A stretch of 64,000 nt of DNA from JAWLHK01 sp041690355 [NCBI: bacterium] (GTDB taxonomy: Bacteria > J088 > JAWLBW01). The DNA is taken from NCBI GenBank assembly GCA_041690355.1, contig JAWLHK010000002.1, positions 310,001 through 374,000 of the forward strand, read 5' to 3'. Below the pieces are notes generated by a model that saw only the letters and a list, made by a program, of their open reading frames with translations, did not search any database and had not been told where the DNA came from. This document shows positions 17,128 through 29,776 of the stretch, piece by piece; the stretch's first letter is position 1, and the number at the start of each line of letters is the position of its first letter. The position numbers and the translations under genes are program-made.

Positions 17128-17157
17128 AGTGGATTTCCGTCAGGTATCCACTTTTTT
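17128..17157 (+). promoter_or_regulatory. Leader attenuator hairpin before rimP
   Basis: AGTGGAT (17128-17134) pairs with ATCCACT (17146-17152), followed directly by TTTTTT (17152-17157). This is an intrinsic terminator shape placed between promoter and first gene. The upstream GGTA/TACC pairs could form a competing structure. The rimP-nusA-infB leader of E. coli also contains terminators read through under NusA autoregulation, so a similar circuit is likely but not proven. Confidence 0.6.
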
Positions 17158-17181
17158 CGTTTATGAGAGGGAGAGTTCGGG

Positions 17182-17685
17182 GTGGAGCCGCGGTCCAAAG
17201 CCGACGACCAGCTGCGCGAGTCGATTGAAAACCGGGTCCGCGAGGTCGCAGACCTGCGACTGGCCCGGATCGGACTCGATCTGGTCGACGCCGAGTACAA
17301 GCGGGAACCCGGCGGCGTCGTCCTGCGGCTCTACATCGACAAGGAGGGCGGGGTCAGCCTCGACGATTGTCAGTCGGCCAGCCGCACGCTCGAACCGGTG
17401 TTTGAAACCGAGGGGGTAGACGACCTGATTCCGGGGCCGTACAACCTCGAGGTTTCGAGCCCGGGACTTTTCCGCCAGCTGAAGCGGCCGCGCGATTTTG
17501 AACGCGCCGTCGGCCGGCGGATCAAGATTCGGACCCATCGCGCCCTCGAGGGGCAGAAGGTCTTTGTAGGCATCCTCGACCGGCTGGGCGAGGATCATCT
17601 GTTTCTGCGCACCGGTGACGCCGTCTTCGAAATCGAGATGGACAACATCGGCAAAGCGAATCTGGAACCGGAATTGCATTTCTGA
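17182..17685 (+). CDS. rimP: Ribosome maturation factor RimP
   Basis: A 167-residue protein with the two RimP parts. The N-terminal domain holds DLRLARIGLDLVDAEY and VLRLYIDKEGGVSLDDC, followed by the EVSSPGLFRQLKRPRDFERAVG core. A C-terminal SH3-like domain (about 95-165) ends the protein. RimP is needed for 30S subunit maturation. GTG start. It heads the conserved rimP-nusA-infB cluster, behind a leader with a terminator-like hairpin. Confidence 0.95.
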   Translation: MEPRSKADDQLRESIENRVREVADLRLARIGLDLVDAEYKREPGGVVLRLYIDKEGGVSLDDCQSASRTLEPVFETEGVDDLIPGPYNLEVSSPGLFRQLKRPRDFERAVGRRIKIRTHRALEGQKVFVGILDRLGEDHLFLRTGDAVFEIEMDNIGKANLEPELHF

Positions 17686-17728
17686 CGAGCCGGCGCCCGG
17701 CCATACGGGTGTCGCACAGGAGGATACG

Positions 17729-19261
<1,533 letters not shown>

Positions 19262-19367
19262 GGATGACCGATCCGGCGCCCGGGGTTCGCGTCAACCTCG
19301 AACCCGGCGCTCCTGCCGTGCTCTGTGCGTCGCGATGACGTAAGATAGACAGGTTGAGGAAATATTG
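19262..19367. other. nusA-infB intergenic region with a stable stem-loop
   Basis: A 12-bp stem with a 2-base bulge forms from GCGCC and GGGTTCG (19276-19289) with CGAACCC and GGCGC (19299-19310). No T-run follows, so it looks more like a processing or pausing structure than a terminator. A 24-codon frame (19264-19338) spans it but shows no YlxR features. A ylxR gene is often found at this position and is absent here. Confidence 0.45.
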
Positions 19368-22028
<2,661 letters not shown>

Positions 22029-22056
22029 TCGCGCGGCCCGGCCCCGCTCGCGCCCG

Positions 22057-22353
22057 ATGTACGTCGGCGTCCTGACCCTGCGGCTGTACCTTCACGGGGT
22101 GCGCGACCTCAAGGCCAAGCGGCGCATCGTTCAGTCGGTTCGTGAGCGTGTCCGATCGCGCTTCAACTGCGCCGTTGCCGAAGTCGACGATCTCGACCGC
22201 TGGCAATCGGCCGTCCTCGGTGTGAGCGTCGTCAGCAACGACGGCGCCCACGCCGATTCTTCGCTGCAGCATATCGCAGACTTCGTCGACGGCCTCGGGC
22301 TCGCCGAAGTTCTCGACCGATCCGTAGAGATCCTCGTCGTCCGGGAGGAGTAA
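22057..22353 (+). CDS. DUF503 family protein (YlxP-like)
   Basis: A 98-residue protein matching DUF503: it begins YVGVLTLRLYLHGVRDLKAKR and contains the conserved KRRIVQSVRERVRSRFNCAVAEV block. The family is found in many bacteria between infB and rbfA, exactly as here, and is thought to assist translation or ribosome biology, although its activity is not established. It has no signal peptide. Its stop codon (TAATGG) overlaps the rbfA ATG by one base, so the two are translationally coupled. Confidence 0.88.
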   Translation: MYVGVLTLRLYLHGVRDLKAKRRIVQSVRERVRSRFNCAVAEVDDLDRWQSAVLGVSVVSNDGAHADSSLQHIADFVDGLGLAEVLDRSVEILVVREE

Positions 22354-22712
22354 TGGCCAGAGAATTCAAACGCAGCGATCGGGTGGGCGAACAGATTCAG
22401 CGGATCCTCGGGGAGCTGCTGCTGTACGAAGTGAAGGACCCGCGCCTCACCGGCGTCACGCTGACAGGGGTCAAGGTCACCGACGATCTCTACCATGCGA
22501 CGGTCTACTTTTTCGTCCACGGCGGCGAGAAGGAGCGCGACGAAGCCCTGGCCGGATTTCGCTCGGCGGCCGGCTATTTCCGCAGCGTCATCCGCAAGCA
22601 GACCGATCTGCGCACCACCCCCGAACTCCACTTCTCCTGGGACCGCTCGCTCGACGAGGGGGAGAAGATGGACCGCATTTTCCGCGAGCTGCAGGATCGT
22701 GGCGGCGAGTGA
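22353..22712 (+). CDS. rbfA: 30S ribosome-binding factor RbfA
   Basis: A 119-residue RbfA of normal length. The KH-like fold is indicated by REFKRSDRVGEQIQRILGEL at the N-terminus, KDPRLTGVTLTGVKVTDDL in the middle and the TTPELHFSWDRSLDEGEKM segment near the end. It binds the 5-prime helix region of 16S rRNA and supports late 30S maturation and cold adaptation. It overlaps the following DHH phosphoesterase gene by 14 bases. Confidence 0.95.
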   Translation: MAREFKRSDRVGEQIQRILGELLLYEVKDPRLTGVTLTGVKVTDDLYHATVYFFVHGGEKERDEALAGFRSAAGYFRSVIRKQTDLRTTPELHFSWDRSLDEGEKMDRIFRELQDRGGE

Positions 22713-23694
22713 GCTCGAGCGGGCCGCCGCTGCCCTGCGCGCGGCCGAAACCGTGCTCGTGACCGCCCATGCCCAGCCCGAGGGTGATGCACTCGGATCC
22801 AGCCTCGCGCTCGCTCTCCTGCTCGAACGCATGGGCAAGCGCGTACAGCTTTTCAATGCCGATCCGGTTCCGCGCAACTTGCGCTTTCTCCCGCAAATCG
22901 CGCGCCTGCTGACCCACGCGCTCCCCTCGGGCCCGGTCGATGCCGTCGTGCTCTGCGACGTCGCCGAGCCCGAACGCGTGTCCGAGGGCCTCGAGTCGCT
23001 ACCTGCGCGAATCCGCATCGTCTTCGACCACCACCTGACCACCCGCGCCTTCGGCGATATCCTCGTGCGCGATGCCGATGCCCCGGCCACCTGTGAACTC
23101 ATCCTGCAGCTGGCCGACGCCCTCGCGGTTCCCCTCGACGCCGAGCTGGCGACCTGTCTTTATGCGGGAATCGCCGTGGATACCGGAAATTTCCGCTTCT
23201 CGAATGCCGGGACGCGCGCCTTTGCCGCCGCCGCCCGGCTCGTCGCGGCCGGGGCTGATGCGCCCGCCATCGCCCACGAGCTGTTCGAAGAGCTTCCGCT
23301 CAGCCGCCTGCGCCTGCTGGCATGCGCGCTCGGGTCGCTCGAACTCGATCTCGAGGGGCGCGTCGCTTCGCTGACGGTCGACGCCGCCATGCTCGAGGCC
23401 TGCGCCGCCGGGACGGAAGATCTGGACGGGCTCGTCAACTATCCGCGCGCGCTCGCCGGTTGCGCCGTCGCGTTGCTGCTCTATCCGAGGTCTTCGGGTG
23501 AGACCCGCATCAGCCTGCGCACGAGCGTGAACGCAGTCGATGTGGAATCGGTGGCGCGCGTCTTCGGGGGCGGCGGCCACCAGCACGCGGCGGGGTGTAC
23601 GATTGCCGCGCCGGCGCCGGAAGCGCGCCGCAGGGTCGTCGCCGAAATCGAACGCATGCTCGCGCGCGTTCTGCCGTCTGCGGAGCAGGCCTGA
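22699..23694 (+). CDS. DHH/DHHA1 phosphoesterase, NrnA-like oligoribonuclease
   Basis: A 331-residue protein with a DHH domain (AHAQPEGDALGSSLAL near residues 25-40, VVLCDVAEPERV, VFDHHLTTRAFG) and a C-terminal DHHA1 domain with GGGGHQHAAG. NrnA-like enzymes degrade 2-5 nt RNAs and pAp, and the neighbourhood rbfA-nrnA-truB-rpsO-pnp is common. The Asp/His metal ligands appear intact. The usual NPDGD motif reads QPEGD here, a conservative change. Start: GTG at 22699, where homology begins, inside the end of rbfA. Confidence 0.88.
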   Translation: MAASELERAAAALRAAETVLVTAHAQPEGDALGSSLALALLLERMGKRVQLFNADPVPRNLRFLPQIARLLTHALPSGPVDAVVLCDVAEPERVSEGLESLPARIRIVFDHHLTTRAFGDILVRDADAPATCELILQLADALAVPLDAELATCLYAGIAVDTGNFRFSNAGTRAFAAAARLVAAGADAPAIAHELFEELPLSRLRLLACALGSLELDLEGRVASLTVDAAMLEACAAGTEDLDGLVNYPRALAGCAVALLLYPRSSGETRISLRTSVNAVDVESVARVFGGGGHQHAAGCTIAAPAPEARRRVVAEIERMLARVLPSAEQA

Positions 23695-24620
23695 TGAACG
23701 GCGTGCTCCTGGTCGACAAGCCGGCCGGGCTGACGTCGCGCCAGGTCGACGACCGGGTGAAGCGCGGCCTGGGCCGCGGCGCCCGTGTCGGTCACGCCGG
23801 CACGCTCGATCCTTTCGCCACGGGGCTGCTGCCCGTGCTCATCGGCGAGGCGACCAAGCTGAGCCCGTGGCTCACCGGGTGCGAAAAGGCCTATGAAGCG
23901 GAACTCGTGCTCGGGCGCGCGACCGACACGGCCGACCGAGAGGGGGCGGTCGTGGCCGAGGCCGCCATCGGTGCGCTCGATCCCGCGCGCATCCGGGCGG
24001 CGATGGACGCACTTACGGGCACCTTTCCCCAGCGCGTCCCCGCCTACTCGGCCGTCAAGCAGGGGGGCGAGGCGCTTCATGCGAAGGCCCGCCGCGGCGA
24101 GGCCGTCGACGCGCCCGTGCGCGACGTGACCGTCTACGCCTGGGATCTGCTCGGGACGACCCCGACGTCCATCCGCTTCTCGGTGCGCTGCGCGGCGGGC
24201 ACGTTCGTGCGCGCGCTGGGCGAACAGCTGGCCGAGCGGCTGGGGACGATCGGATACCTGGAGACCCTGCGGCGCACGGCCGCCGGCCGGTTCTCGGTTG
24301 CCGACGCGCGCCCCCTCGACGAGGCTCTCGCGCGCATGTCGCTGCTGCCGCTCGAAGCGGCCCTGGATCTTCCCGTCGTTCACCTCGACGCCCGCACGGC
24401 CTGGCAGATGGCCAACGGCCAGCGCGTTTCTGCCCCCGACGGCCCCGCGCGGGCGCAGGCGTGGACTCCCGAAGGGCGGCTCCTGGCCGTCGTCGAGCGC
24501 CGCGAGACGGCCGAGGATACCCCCCCGGTCTGGCGGGTCGTGCGCGGCTTTCGTCTCGGCAGCCCCCAGCGGCCAGAAAGGCCCGGCGCCCCGGGGGAGG
24601 CGGCGGCCAAAGCCCCTTGA
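23694..24620 (+). CDS. truB: tRNA pseudouridine(55) synthase TruB
   Basis: A 308-residue TruB. It starts NGVLLVDKPAGLTSRQVDD, and the catalytic Asp39 lies in GHAGTLDPFATGLL. The KAYEAELVLGRATDTADREG and FVRALGEQLAERLGT blocks also match the family. It makes the T-loop pseudouridine 55 of tRNAs. The ATG overlaps the stop of the preceding gene by one base (TGATG). The last about 40 residues are a charged and proline-rich tail with no clear PUA domain, shorter than in E. coli. Confidence 0.95.
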   Translation: MNGVLLVDKPAGLTSRQVDDRVKRGLGRGARVGHAGTLDPFATGLLPVLIGEATKLSPWLTGCEKAYEAELVLGRATDTADREGAVVAEAAIGALDPARIRAAMDALTGTFPQRVPAYSAVKQGGEALHAKARRGEAVDAPVRDVTVYAWDLLGTTPTSIRFSVRCAAGTFVRALGEQLAERLGTIGYLETLRRTAAGRFSVADARPLDEALARMSLLPLEAALDLPVVHLDARTAWQMANGQRVSAPDGPARAQAWTPEGRLLAVVERRETAEDTPPVWRVVRGFRLGSPQRPERPGAPGEAAAKAP

Positions 24621-24637
24621 CGGGGATTTGCGATTCC

Positions 24638-24666
24638 TTTACAGGGACGCGCCCGGGTGGTAGACT
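24638..24666 (+). promoter_or_regulatory. Promoter of rpsO-pnp
   Basis: TTTACA (24638-24643) and TAGACT (24661-24666) with a 17-base spacer lie between truB and rpsO, 49 bases before the rpsO ATG. A separate rpsO promoter at this place is also known from E. coli. Confidence 0.55.
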
Positions 24667-24714
24667 ATCGGATTACCTCTATTTAGAGAAGACAAGGAAA
24701 GGAGTGCGCGAGCC

Positions 24715-24984
24715 ATGCCGCTTGCCGTCGAAAAAAAGGGCGAAATCATCACCTCGCATCGTAAGCACGAAAACGATACGGGCAGCCCCGAAGTCCAGAT
24801 TGCGCTGTTGACTGAACGTATCACGTACCTCACCGAGCATTTCAAGACCCACAAGAAGGATCACCATTCCCGCCGGGGTCTGCTCAAGCTCGTCGGCCGT
24901 CGCCGCAAGTTGCTCGACTACTTGCGCCGCAACGACATCGAGCGCTACCGGTCCATCATCGAAAAGCTCGGAATCCGCAAGTAA
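24715..24984 (+). CDS. rpsO: 30S ribosomal protein S15
   Basis: An 89-residue S15, the standard length. It contains the conserved [16 protein letters not shown] segment ([19 protein letters not shown]) and the [21 protein letters not shown] helix pair that binds the 16S central domain. It has its own promoter and lies upstream of pnp, an order conserved across bacteria. In E. coli S15 represses its own translation; whether it does so here is not visible. Confidence 0.98.
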   Translation: MPLAVEKKGEIITSHRKHENDTGSPEVQIALLTERITYLTEHFKTHKKDHHSRRGLLKLVGRRRKLLDYLRRNDIERYRSIIEKLGIRK

Positions 24985-24993
24985 TCTGCGGAT
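24973..24993 (+). other. rpsO-pnp intercistronic hairpin
   Basis: ATCCGCA (24973-24979) pairs with TGCGGAT (24987-24993) around a 7-base loop that holds the rpsO stop codon. The stem ends just before the pnp ribosome site. In E. coli this junction carries a terminator and an RNase III site through which PNPase regulates itself; this short stem is a candidate equivalent. No T-run is present. Confidence 0.5.
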
Positions 24994-25007
24994 GGGAATG
25001 AGGTTCC

Positions 25008-27119
25008 ATGCTCTACACGCCCAAGATCTATGAAACGCAGATCGATGGCAAGACGATCCGGATTGAAACGGGTCGTATGGCCAAGCAGGCAGACGGCAGC
25101 GTGCTCGTCTCCTGTGGCGGCAGCGTCGTTCTCGTCGTTGCCGTCTCTGCCGAAAAGCCCAAGGAAGGCATCGATTTCTTTCCGCTGACCTGCAACTACC
25201 AGGAGCAGGCCTACGCCGCCGGCAAGATTCCCGGCGGGTATTTCAAGCGCGAAGGCAAGCCGCCCGAGAAGGAAGTGCTCACGAGCCGGCTCATCGACCG
25301 CCCGCTGCGCCCGCTGTTTCCGGAAGGCTACAGCAACGAAACCCAGGTCATGGCTACGGTCATCTCGGCCGACACCGAGAATGATACGGACGTGCTCGCC
25401 ATGATCGGCGCTTCGGCCTGCCTGACGATTTCGAACATCCCGTTTCACGGACCGATCGCGGCCGTGCGCGTGGGGCGTGTCGACGGCAAGCTGGTGGCCT
25501 ACCCGACGCGCTCGCAGCTGAAGACCAGCGACATGAACATCGTCCTGGCCGCCAGCAAGGAGTCGCTCGTCATGGTCGAAGGGGGCGCCCAGTTCGTTCC
25601 CGAAGCCGACGTGCTCGCCGCGCTGGAGTTCGGCCACAAGTCGATTCAGCCGCTCATCGAGCTGCAGGAGAAGATGCAGGCCGACGTGGGCCGCCCGAAG
25701 CGCGAATTCTCGACCAAGACCTTCGATAAGGAGTGGGTCGACAAGGTGCGCCCGTTCGCCGAAGCCAAACTTCGCGATGCCTTCCAGACGGCCGACAAGG
25801 CCGAACGCCGCGGCAAGCTGAGCGCCATCGGCGAAGAGGTGCTCGCGCACTTTGCGGGAACTGAAGACACCGCCGCAAACGCCGGCGAAGTCAAGGCCGC
25901 CTTCGAAGAAGTCAAGTGGCGCATCATGCGCCTGCTGATCAAGGAAGGCAAGCGCATCGACGGCCGCGGGCTCAAGGACATCCGTCCCATCGTCTGCGAA
26001 GTCGGCGTGCTCCCGCGCGCCCATGGTTCGTCGCTGTTCACGCGCGGCGAAACCCAGGCGCTCGTGGCCGCCACGCTCGGTACCAGCGAAGACGCGCAGT
26101 GGATTGACACGCTGGAAGGCGACTTCCAGAAAACGTTCATGCTCCACTACAACTTTCCCGCCTACTCGGTGGGCGAGGTGCGTCGGCTGGCCCCTCCGGG
26201 CCGCCGCGAAATCGGCCACGGCGCGCTGGCCGAACGGGCCGTGCGTCCGGTGCTGAACCAGGAAGAGCTCCCCTACACGATCCGCATCGTGAGCGACATT
26301 CTCGAATCGAACGGTTCGAGCTCGATGGCCTCGGTCTGCGGCGCGACCTTGAGCCTGCTCGACGCCGGCATCAAGATCAAGGCGCCGGTGGCCGGCATCG
26401 CGATGGGACTCATCAAGGAAGACGACCAGTTCATGGTGCTCTCCGACATCCTCGGCGACGAGGACCATCTGGGGGACATGGACTTCAAGGTCTGCGGCAC
26501 GCGCGAAGGGATCACGGCCCTGCAGATGGACATCAAGGTCACCGGCGTGACCGGAGCCATCATGCAGCAGGCGCTCGACCAGGCGCGCGAAGGCCGTCTG
26601 CACATCCTGGGCAAGATGGCCGAGGCGCTGTCCGAACCGCGTCCCGAGCTCTCGCCCTATGCACCGCGCCTCACGACGATTAAGATCAACCCCGACAGGA
26701 TCCGGGACGTCATCGGCTCGGGCGGCAAGACCATTCGCGGTATCGTCGCCGAAACCGGCGTCAAGATCGACGTCGAAGATGATGGCACCGTGACGATCTT
26801 CTCGGCCGACGCCGACAGCATGCGCCGGGCGGTTCAGATCGTCAAGAACCTCACCGAAGAGGCCGAGGTCGGCGCTCTGTACGTGGGCAAGGTGCGCAAG
26901 ATCATGGACTTCGGCGCCTTCGTCGAGATTCTCCCCGGAACCGACGGACTCGTTCACATCTCGCAGCTGTCGCACGAACGTGTGGCGTCGGTGAGCGATG
27001 TGCTGAAAGAGGGTGACGAAATACTGGTGAAGGTGCTCGGCATCGACAACGCAGGCAAGATCAAGCTCTCCCGCAAGGAGGCGCTGGACGCTAATCCGGA
27101 GCACGCCGTCAACCGGTAA
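25008..27119 (+). CDS. pnp: Polyribonucleotide nucleotidyltransferase (PNPase)
   Basis: A 703-residue PNPase with two RNase PH domains separated by a helical linker (about 1-215, 235-320 and 325-560). A KH domain follows ([23 protein letters not shown], about 565-620), and a C-terminal S1 domain begins near residue 624 ([23 protein letters not shown]). Phosphate- and metal-site motifs such as [17 protein letters not shown] and [16 protein letters not shown] are intact. It performs 3-prime to 5-prime phosphorolysis in the degradosome. It follows rpsO by 23 bases. Normal family length. Confidence 0.98.
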   Translation: MLYTPKIYETQIDGKTIRIETGRMAKQADGSVLVSCGGSVVLVVAVSAEKPKEGIDFFPLTCNYQEQAYAAGKIPGGYFKREGKPPEKEVLTSRLIDRPLRPLFPEGYSNETQVMATVISADTENDTDVLAMIGASACLTISNIPFHGPIAAVRVGRVDGKLVAYPTRSQLKTSDMNIVLAASKESLVMVEGGAQFVPEADVLAALEFGHKSIQPLIELQEKMQADVGRPKREFSTKTFDKEWVDKVRPFAEAKLRDAFQTADKAERRGKLSAIGEEVLAHFAGTEDTAANAGEVKAAFEEVKWRIMRLLIKEGKRIDGRGLKDIRPIVCEVGVLPRAHGSSLFTRGETQALVAATLGTSEDAQWIDTLEGDFQKTFMLHYNFPAYSVGEVRRLAPPGRREIGHGALAERAVRPVLNQEELPYTIRIVSDILESNGSSSMASVCGATLSLLDAGIKIKAPVAGIAMGLIKEDDQFMVLSDILGDEDHLGDMDFKVCGTREGITALQMDIKVTGVTGAIMQQALDQAREGRLHILGKMAEALSEPRPELSPYAPRLTTIKINPDRIRDVIGSGGKTIRGIVAETGVKIDVEDDGTVTIFSADADSMRRAVQIVKNLTEEAEVGALYVGKVRKIMDFGAFVEILPGTDGLVHISQLSHERVASVSDVLKEGDEILVKVLGIDNAGKIKLSRKEALDANPEHAVNR

Positions 27120-27142
27120 TTCGCTGCAGGGGGTTATCAGGG

Positions 27143-28402
27143 GTGTATCGAAAAACGCAGCTTGACAACGGCATCCGCGTCGTTACCGAAGAAGTCGGAT
27201 CTTTTCACACGGTGGCCCTCGGGCTGCATGTCGGGGTCGGCTCCCGCTTCGAGAGCGAAGCGGAAGCCGGCTACTCGCACTTTCTCGAACACATGCTTTT
27301 CAAGGGGACGCCGACCCGGTCGGCGTCCCGCATTGCACGGGAAATCGAGTCGGTCGGCGGTATCCTCAACGCCTACACCGCCAAGGAATACACCAGCTAC
27401 TACTGCAAGGTTCTCTACGAGAACTTCGAGACGGCCGTCGATCTGCTGACGGACATCTTCCTGAACTCCACCTTCGATCCCGAAGAGCTTGAACGCGAGC
27501 GCGAGGTTATCAAGGAAGAAGTCCGCATGGTCGACGACACGCCCGACGACCTGGTGGTCGACCTCTTCTATCGCGATCTGTTTCCCGGGCATCCGCTCGG
27601 GCGCCCGATCCTGGGCACCTTCGACACGCTTGACGCCTTGACCCGAGACAGCCTCGTCGCCTACAGAGACCGGCATTACCGTCCCCACAACGTCGTCATC
27701 TCGGCCGCCGGGCGGGTCGATCACGATCGGCTCGTCGAAACGATCGCCCGCGTCTTCGACGGCGTGCATGGGGCCGCGACCCATCCGCTCGACGCGCCGC
27801 CGCCCATCGACCGCAAGGCCAGCCTGCACCACAAGCCCACCGAGCAGGTACACATCTGCCTGGGCACGCAGTGTTTCGCCTACGGCGATCCGCGGCGCAT
27901 CCCGCTGCTCGTGCTCAACACTGAACTCGGCGGCGGCATGGGGAGCCGTCTGTTTCAGGAAGTGCGCGAAAAGCGGGGGCTCGCCTACACGGTGGGTTCA
28001 CACGCCAGCGGCTATCTGGATGCGGGGCTCTTCGAAATCTTTCTCGGCACGGCCAAGAAGAACGTCGCCGACGCCGTAAACGTCTGCCTCGACGAACTCG
28101 AAAAGCTCGTGCGCCATCCGCTCACCGAACAACAGCTGCGCGAAGCCAAGAGCCAGCTCAAGGGGGCCCTGCTCATGTCGCTCGAGAGCAGTGACGCGCG
28201 CATGGGAAGGCTCGCCCGCAACGAGCTCTACCTCGGCCGCGCACAGAGCATCATGGACCTCATCGAGCAGGTCGACGCCGTGACCCAGGACGACATGGAC
28301 GCGGTCGCCCGCCAGGTGTTCAATCCCGAACGCATGGTGCTCACCATGCTCGGCGACGGCGACGGCATCCGCGTGCCCGACAGTTTCGCGGTCCGGACAT
28401 GA
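27143..28402 (+). CDS. M16 family zinc peptidase (YmxG/PqqF type)
   Basis: A 419-residue peptidase of the M16B group. The inverted zinc motif HFLEH is at residues 46-50, with the distal glutamate in the [15 protein letters not shown] region. Both M16 halves are present (N-terminal about 10-160, C-terminal about 170-400). GTG start with AGGGG upstream. It follows pnp by 23 bases, the same order as in Bacillus (pnpA-ylxY-mlpA region) and many deltaproteobacteria. It is probably cytoplasmic because no signal peptide is visible. The physiological substrate is not known. Confidence 0.92.
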   Translation: MYRKTQLDNGIRVVTEEVGSFHTVALGLHVGVGSRFESEAEAGYSHFLEHMLFKGTPTRSASRIAREIESVGGILNAYTAKEYTSYYCKVLYENFETAVDLLTDIFLNSTFDPEELEREREVIKEEVRMVDDTPDDLVVDLFYRDLFPGHPLGRPILGTFDTLDALTRDSLVAYRDRHYRPHNVVISAAGRVDHDRLVETIARVFDGVHGAATHPLDAPPPIDRKASLHHKPTEQVHICLGTQCFAYGDPRRIPLLVLNTELGGGMGSRLFQEVREKRGLAYTVGSHASGYLDAGLFEIFLGTAKKNVADAVNVCLDELEKLVRHPLTEQQLREAKSQLKGALLMSLESSDARMGRLARNELYLGRAQSIMDLIEQVDAVTQDDMDAVARQVFNPERMVLTMLGDGDGIRVPDSFAVRT

Positions 28403-28848
28403 CCGTCCGCGTTCCCGTCCGCGTCCTGCCGCACGCGGCCGACCTCCCGCTGCCTGGCTACGCGACGGCTCACGCCGCCGGACTCGATCTGCTCGCCGCC
28501 GTCGACGCCGACGTCCTGCTGGCTCCGATGCAGCGCGCCGTTATCCCCACCGGGCTGTGCGTGGCGATCCCCGAAGGGTGGGAGGCGCAGGTGCGCCCCC
28601 GGTCGGGGCTTGCCCGCAATCACGGCGTCACCTGCCTGAACACGCCCGGAACGATCGATGCCGATTACCGCGGCGAGATCGGCGTTCTGCTCGTCAACCT
28701 CGGCGCCGAGCCCTTCGCCGTGTCTCGCGGCATGCGCATCGCCCAGCTCGTCGTGTCTCCGGTGGGCCGCATCGAGTGGGAACCTGCGACCGAGCTTCCG
28801 CCCACGGTGCGCGGCGCGGGCGGCTTCGGCAGTACCGGCGTCGCCTGA
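28399..28848 (+). CDS. dut: dUTP diphosphatase (deoxyuridine triphosphate nucleotidohydrolase)
   Basis: A 149-residue trimeric-type dUTPase. Motifs in order: [10 protein letters not shown] (motif 1), [11 protein letters not shown] (motif 2), [18 protein letters not shown] (motif 3), RIAQLVV (motif 4) and the C-terminal [10 protein letters not shown] arm (motif 5). It hydrolyses dUTP to dUMP, which keeps uracil out of DNA and supplies thymidylate synthesis. Its start overlaps the M16 peptidase stop by four bases (ATGA). Confidence 0.96.
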   Translation: MTVRVPVRVLPHAADLPLPGYATAHAAGLDLLAAVDADVLLAPMQRAVIPTGLCVAIPEGWEAQVRPRSGLARNHGVTCLNTPGTIDADYRGEIGVLLVNLGAEPFAVSRGMRIAQLVVSPVGRIEWEPATELPPTVRGAGGFGSTGVA

Positions 28849-28883
28849 GGCGCCCACCCGGAAATCTTCTGCCGGCAGGGTCC

Positions 28884-28912
28884 TTCAGCAGACGGTCGCC
28901 CCGGTTTACAAT
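28884..28912 (+). promoter_or_regulatory. -10 box next to the PHP phosphatase start
   Basis: TACAAT (28907-28912) is 6 bases upstream of the GTG start, with a weak TTCAGC 17 bases further up. Transcription would begin at or next to the start codon, and no Shine-Dalgarno is present, so the mRNA may be leaderless. Confidence 0.4.
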
Positions 28913-28918
28913 GGGCCT

Positions 28919-29692
28919 GTGCCCCGCGTCGATCTCCACTCTCATCTCATCCCCGGCGTCGACGACGGCGTGCGCACCCTTGATGATGCTCTGCGGTGCA
29001 TCGAGGGGCTCGTCGAGCGTGGATACGATTGCCTCTGCACGACGCCCCACCAGGCCGACCGCTGGCGCCCCGACGCCGCCTTCCTGACCGCCGCCCTGCG
29101 CGGGTTGCGCGAAGAGATCGACCGGCGCGGGTGGCCCGTGCGGCTCGCCCTCGGCGCCGAGAACCATCTCGACGAGGTCTTTCTGACACGACTCGAGCAG
29201 GGGACCCTGCCCACGTACGGCCTCGCCGGCCGCGACGTGCTCGTGGAGTGCCCGGTTTGGTCCCGGCCGCCGTTTCTTGAAGAAATCCTCTTCCGCCTGC
29301 AGACAGGCGGGATACGGCCGGTTCTTGCCCACCCTGAGCGCTATCCGTGGCTGGTGCGCGACAGGGCGCGCGTTGCGGCCCTCCGGAACGCGGGGTGCCT
29401 GTTCCAGGTCGACCTCGGGAGCTTCGCCGGGGCATACGGCAGCGAGGCAAGACAGGCGGCGCGGCGGCTCGTGCGCGAGAAAGCCGTCGATCTCGTCGCG
29501 ACCGACCTGCACGGTGCCGGCCGCCTGCCCGCCCTGGTCGACGCCGGGTGGCAGGCGCTGGCCGAACTGGCCGGCCCGGCCGAGCTGGCGCGGTGGGGAT
29601 CTGCGACCCCCGGCGAGATCTTCGCGCGTGCCTGGACGGGCGCCTGGGGGCAAGAAATCGCTCACCCCCCCGAACCGTCTGCCGATATCTAA
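28919..29692 (+). CDS. PHP-type protein-tyrosine phosphatase (CpsB/CapC/YwqE family)
   Basis: A 257-residue PHP-domain phosphatase. It has the metal-binding N-terminus VDLHSHLIPGVDDGVRTLDD, the CTTPHQ motif, a central GAENHLDE motif, LAHPERYPW and a C-terminal VATDLHGAGR motif. The CpsB family dephosphorylates tyrosine kinases that control capsule and exopolysaccharide export. No polysaccharide genes lie near. GTG start at 28919, where homology begins; the only possible promoter is six bases away. Downstream, about 85 bases separate it from the chemosensory cluster. Confidence 0.9.
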   Translation: MPRVDLHSHLIPGVDDGVRTLDDALRCIEGLVERGYDCLCTTPHQADRWRPDAAFLTAALRGLREEIDRRGWPVRLALGAENHLDEVFLTRLEQGTLPTYGLAGRDVLVECPVWSRPPFLEEILFRLQTGGIRPVLAHPERYPWLVRDRARVAALRNAGCLFQVDLGSFAGAYGSEARQAARRLVREKAVDLVATDLHGAGRLPALVDAGWQALAELAGPAELARWGSATPGEIFARAWTGAWGQEIAHPPEPSADI

Positions 29693-29715
29693 GCGGCTGA
29701 TATCTCAGCAGTCCA

Positions 29716-29745
29716 TTGCTGATTCACCCGGCCATTCGGTACAAT
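29716..29745 (+). promoter_or_regulatory. Promoter of the chemosensory cluster
   Basis: TTGCTG (29716-29721) and TACAAT (29740-29745) with an 18-base spacer precede the DUF4388 gene. The next 14 kb of mostly overlapping or abutting genes could be transcribed from here. Confidence 0.5.
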
Positions 29746-29776
29746 GGTCGTTTGGCCTCGCGATGTGGCGTCGCCG

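Noticed and set aside
19264-19338. 24-codon frame between nusA and infB as a truncated ylxR
   Set aside because: The translation shows none of the YlxR cysteine or GRGAY motifs; the segment is better explained by the stem-loop.
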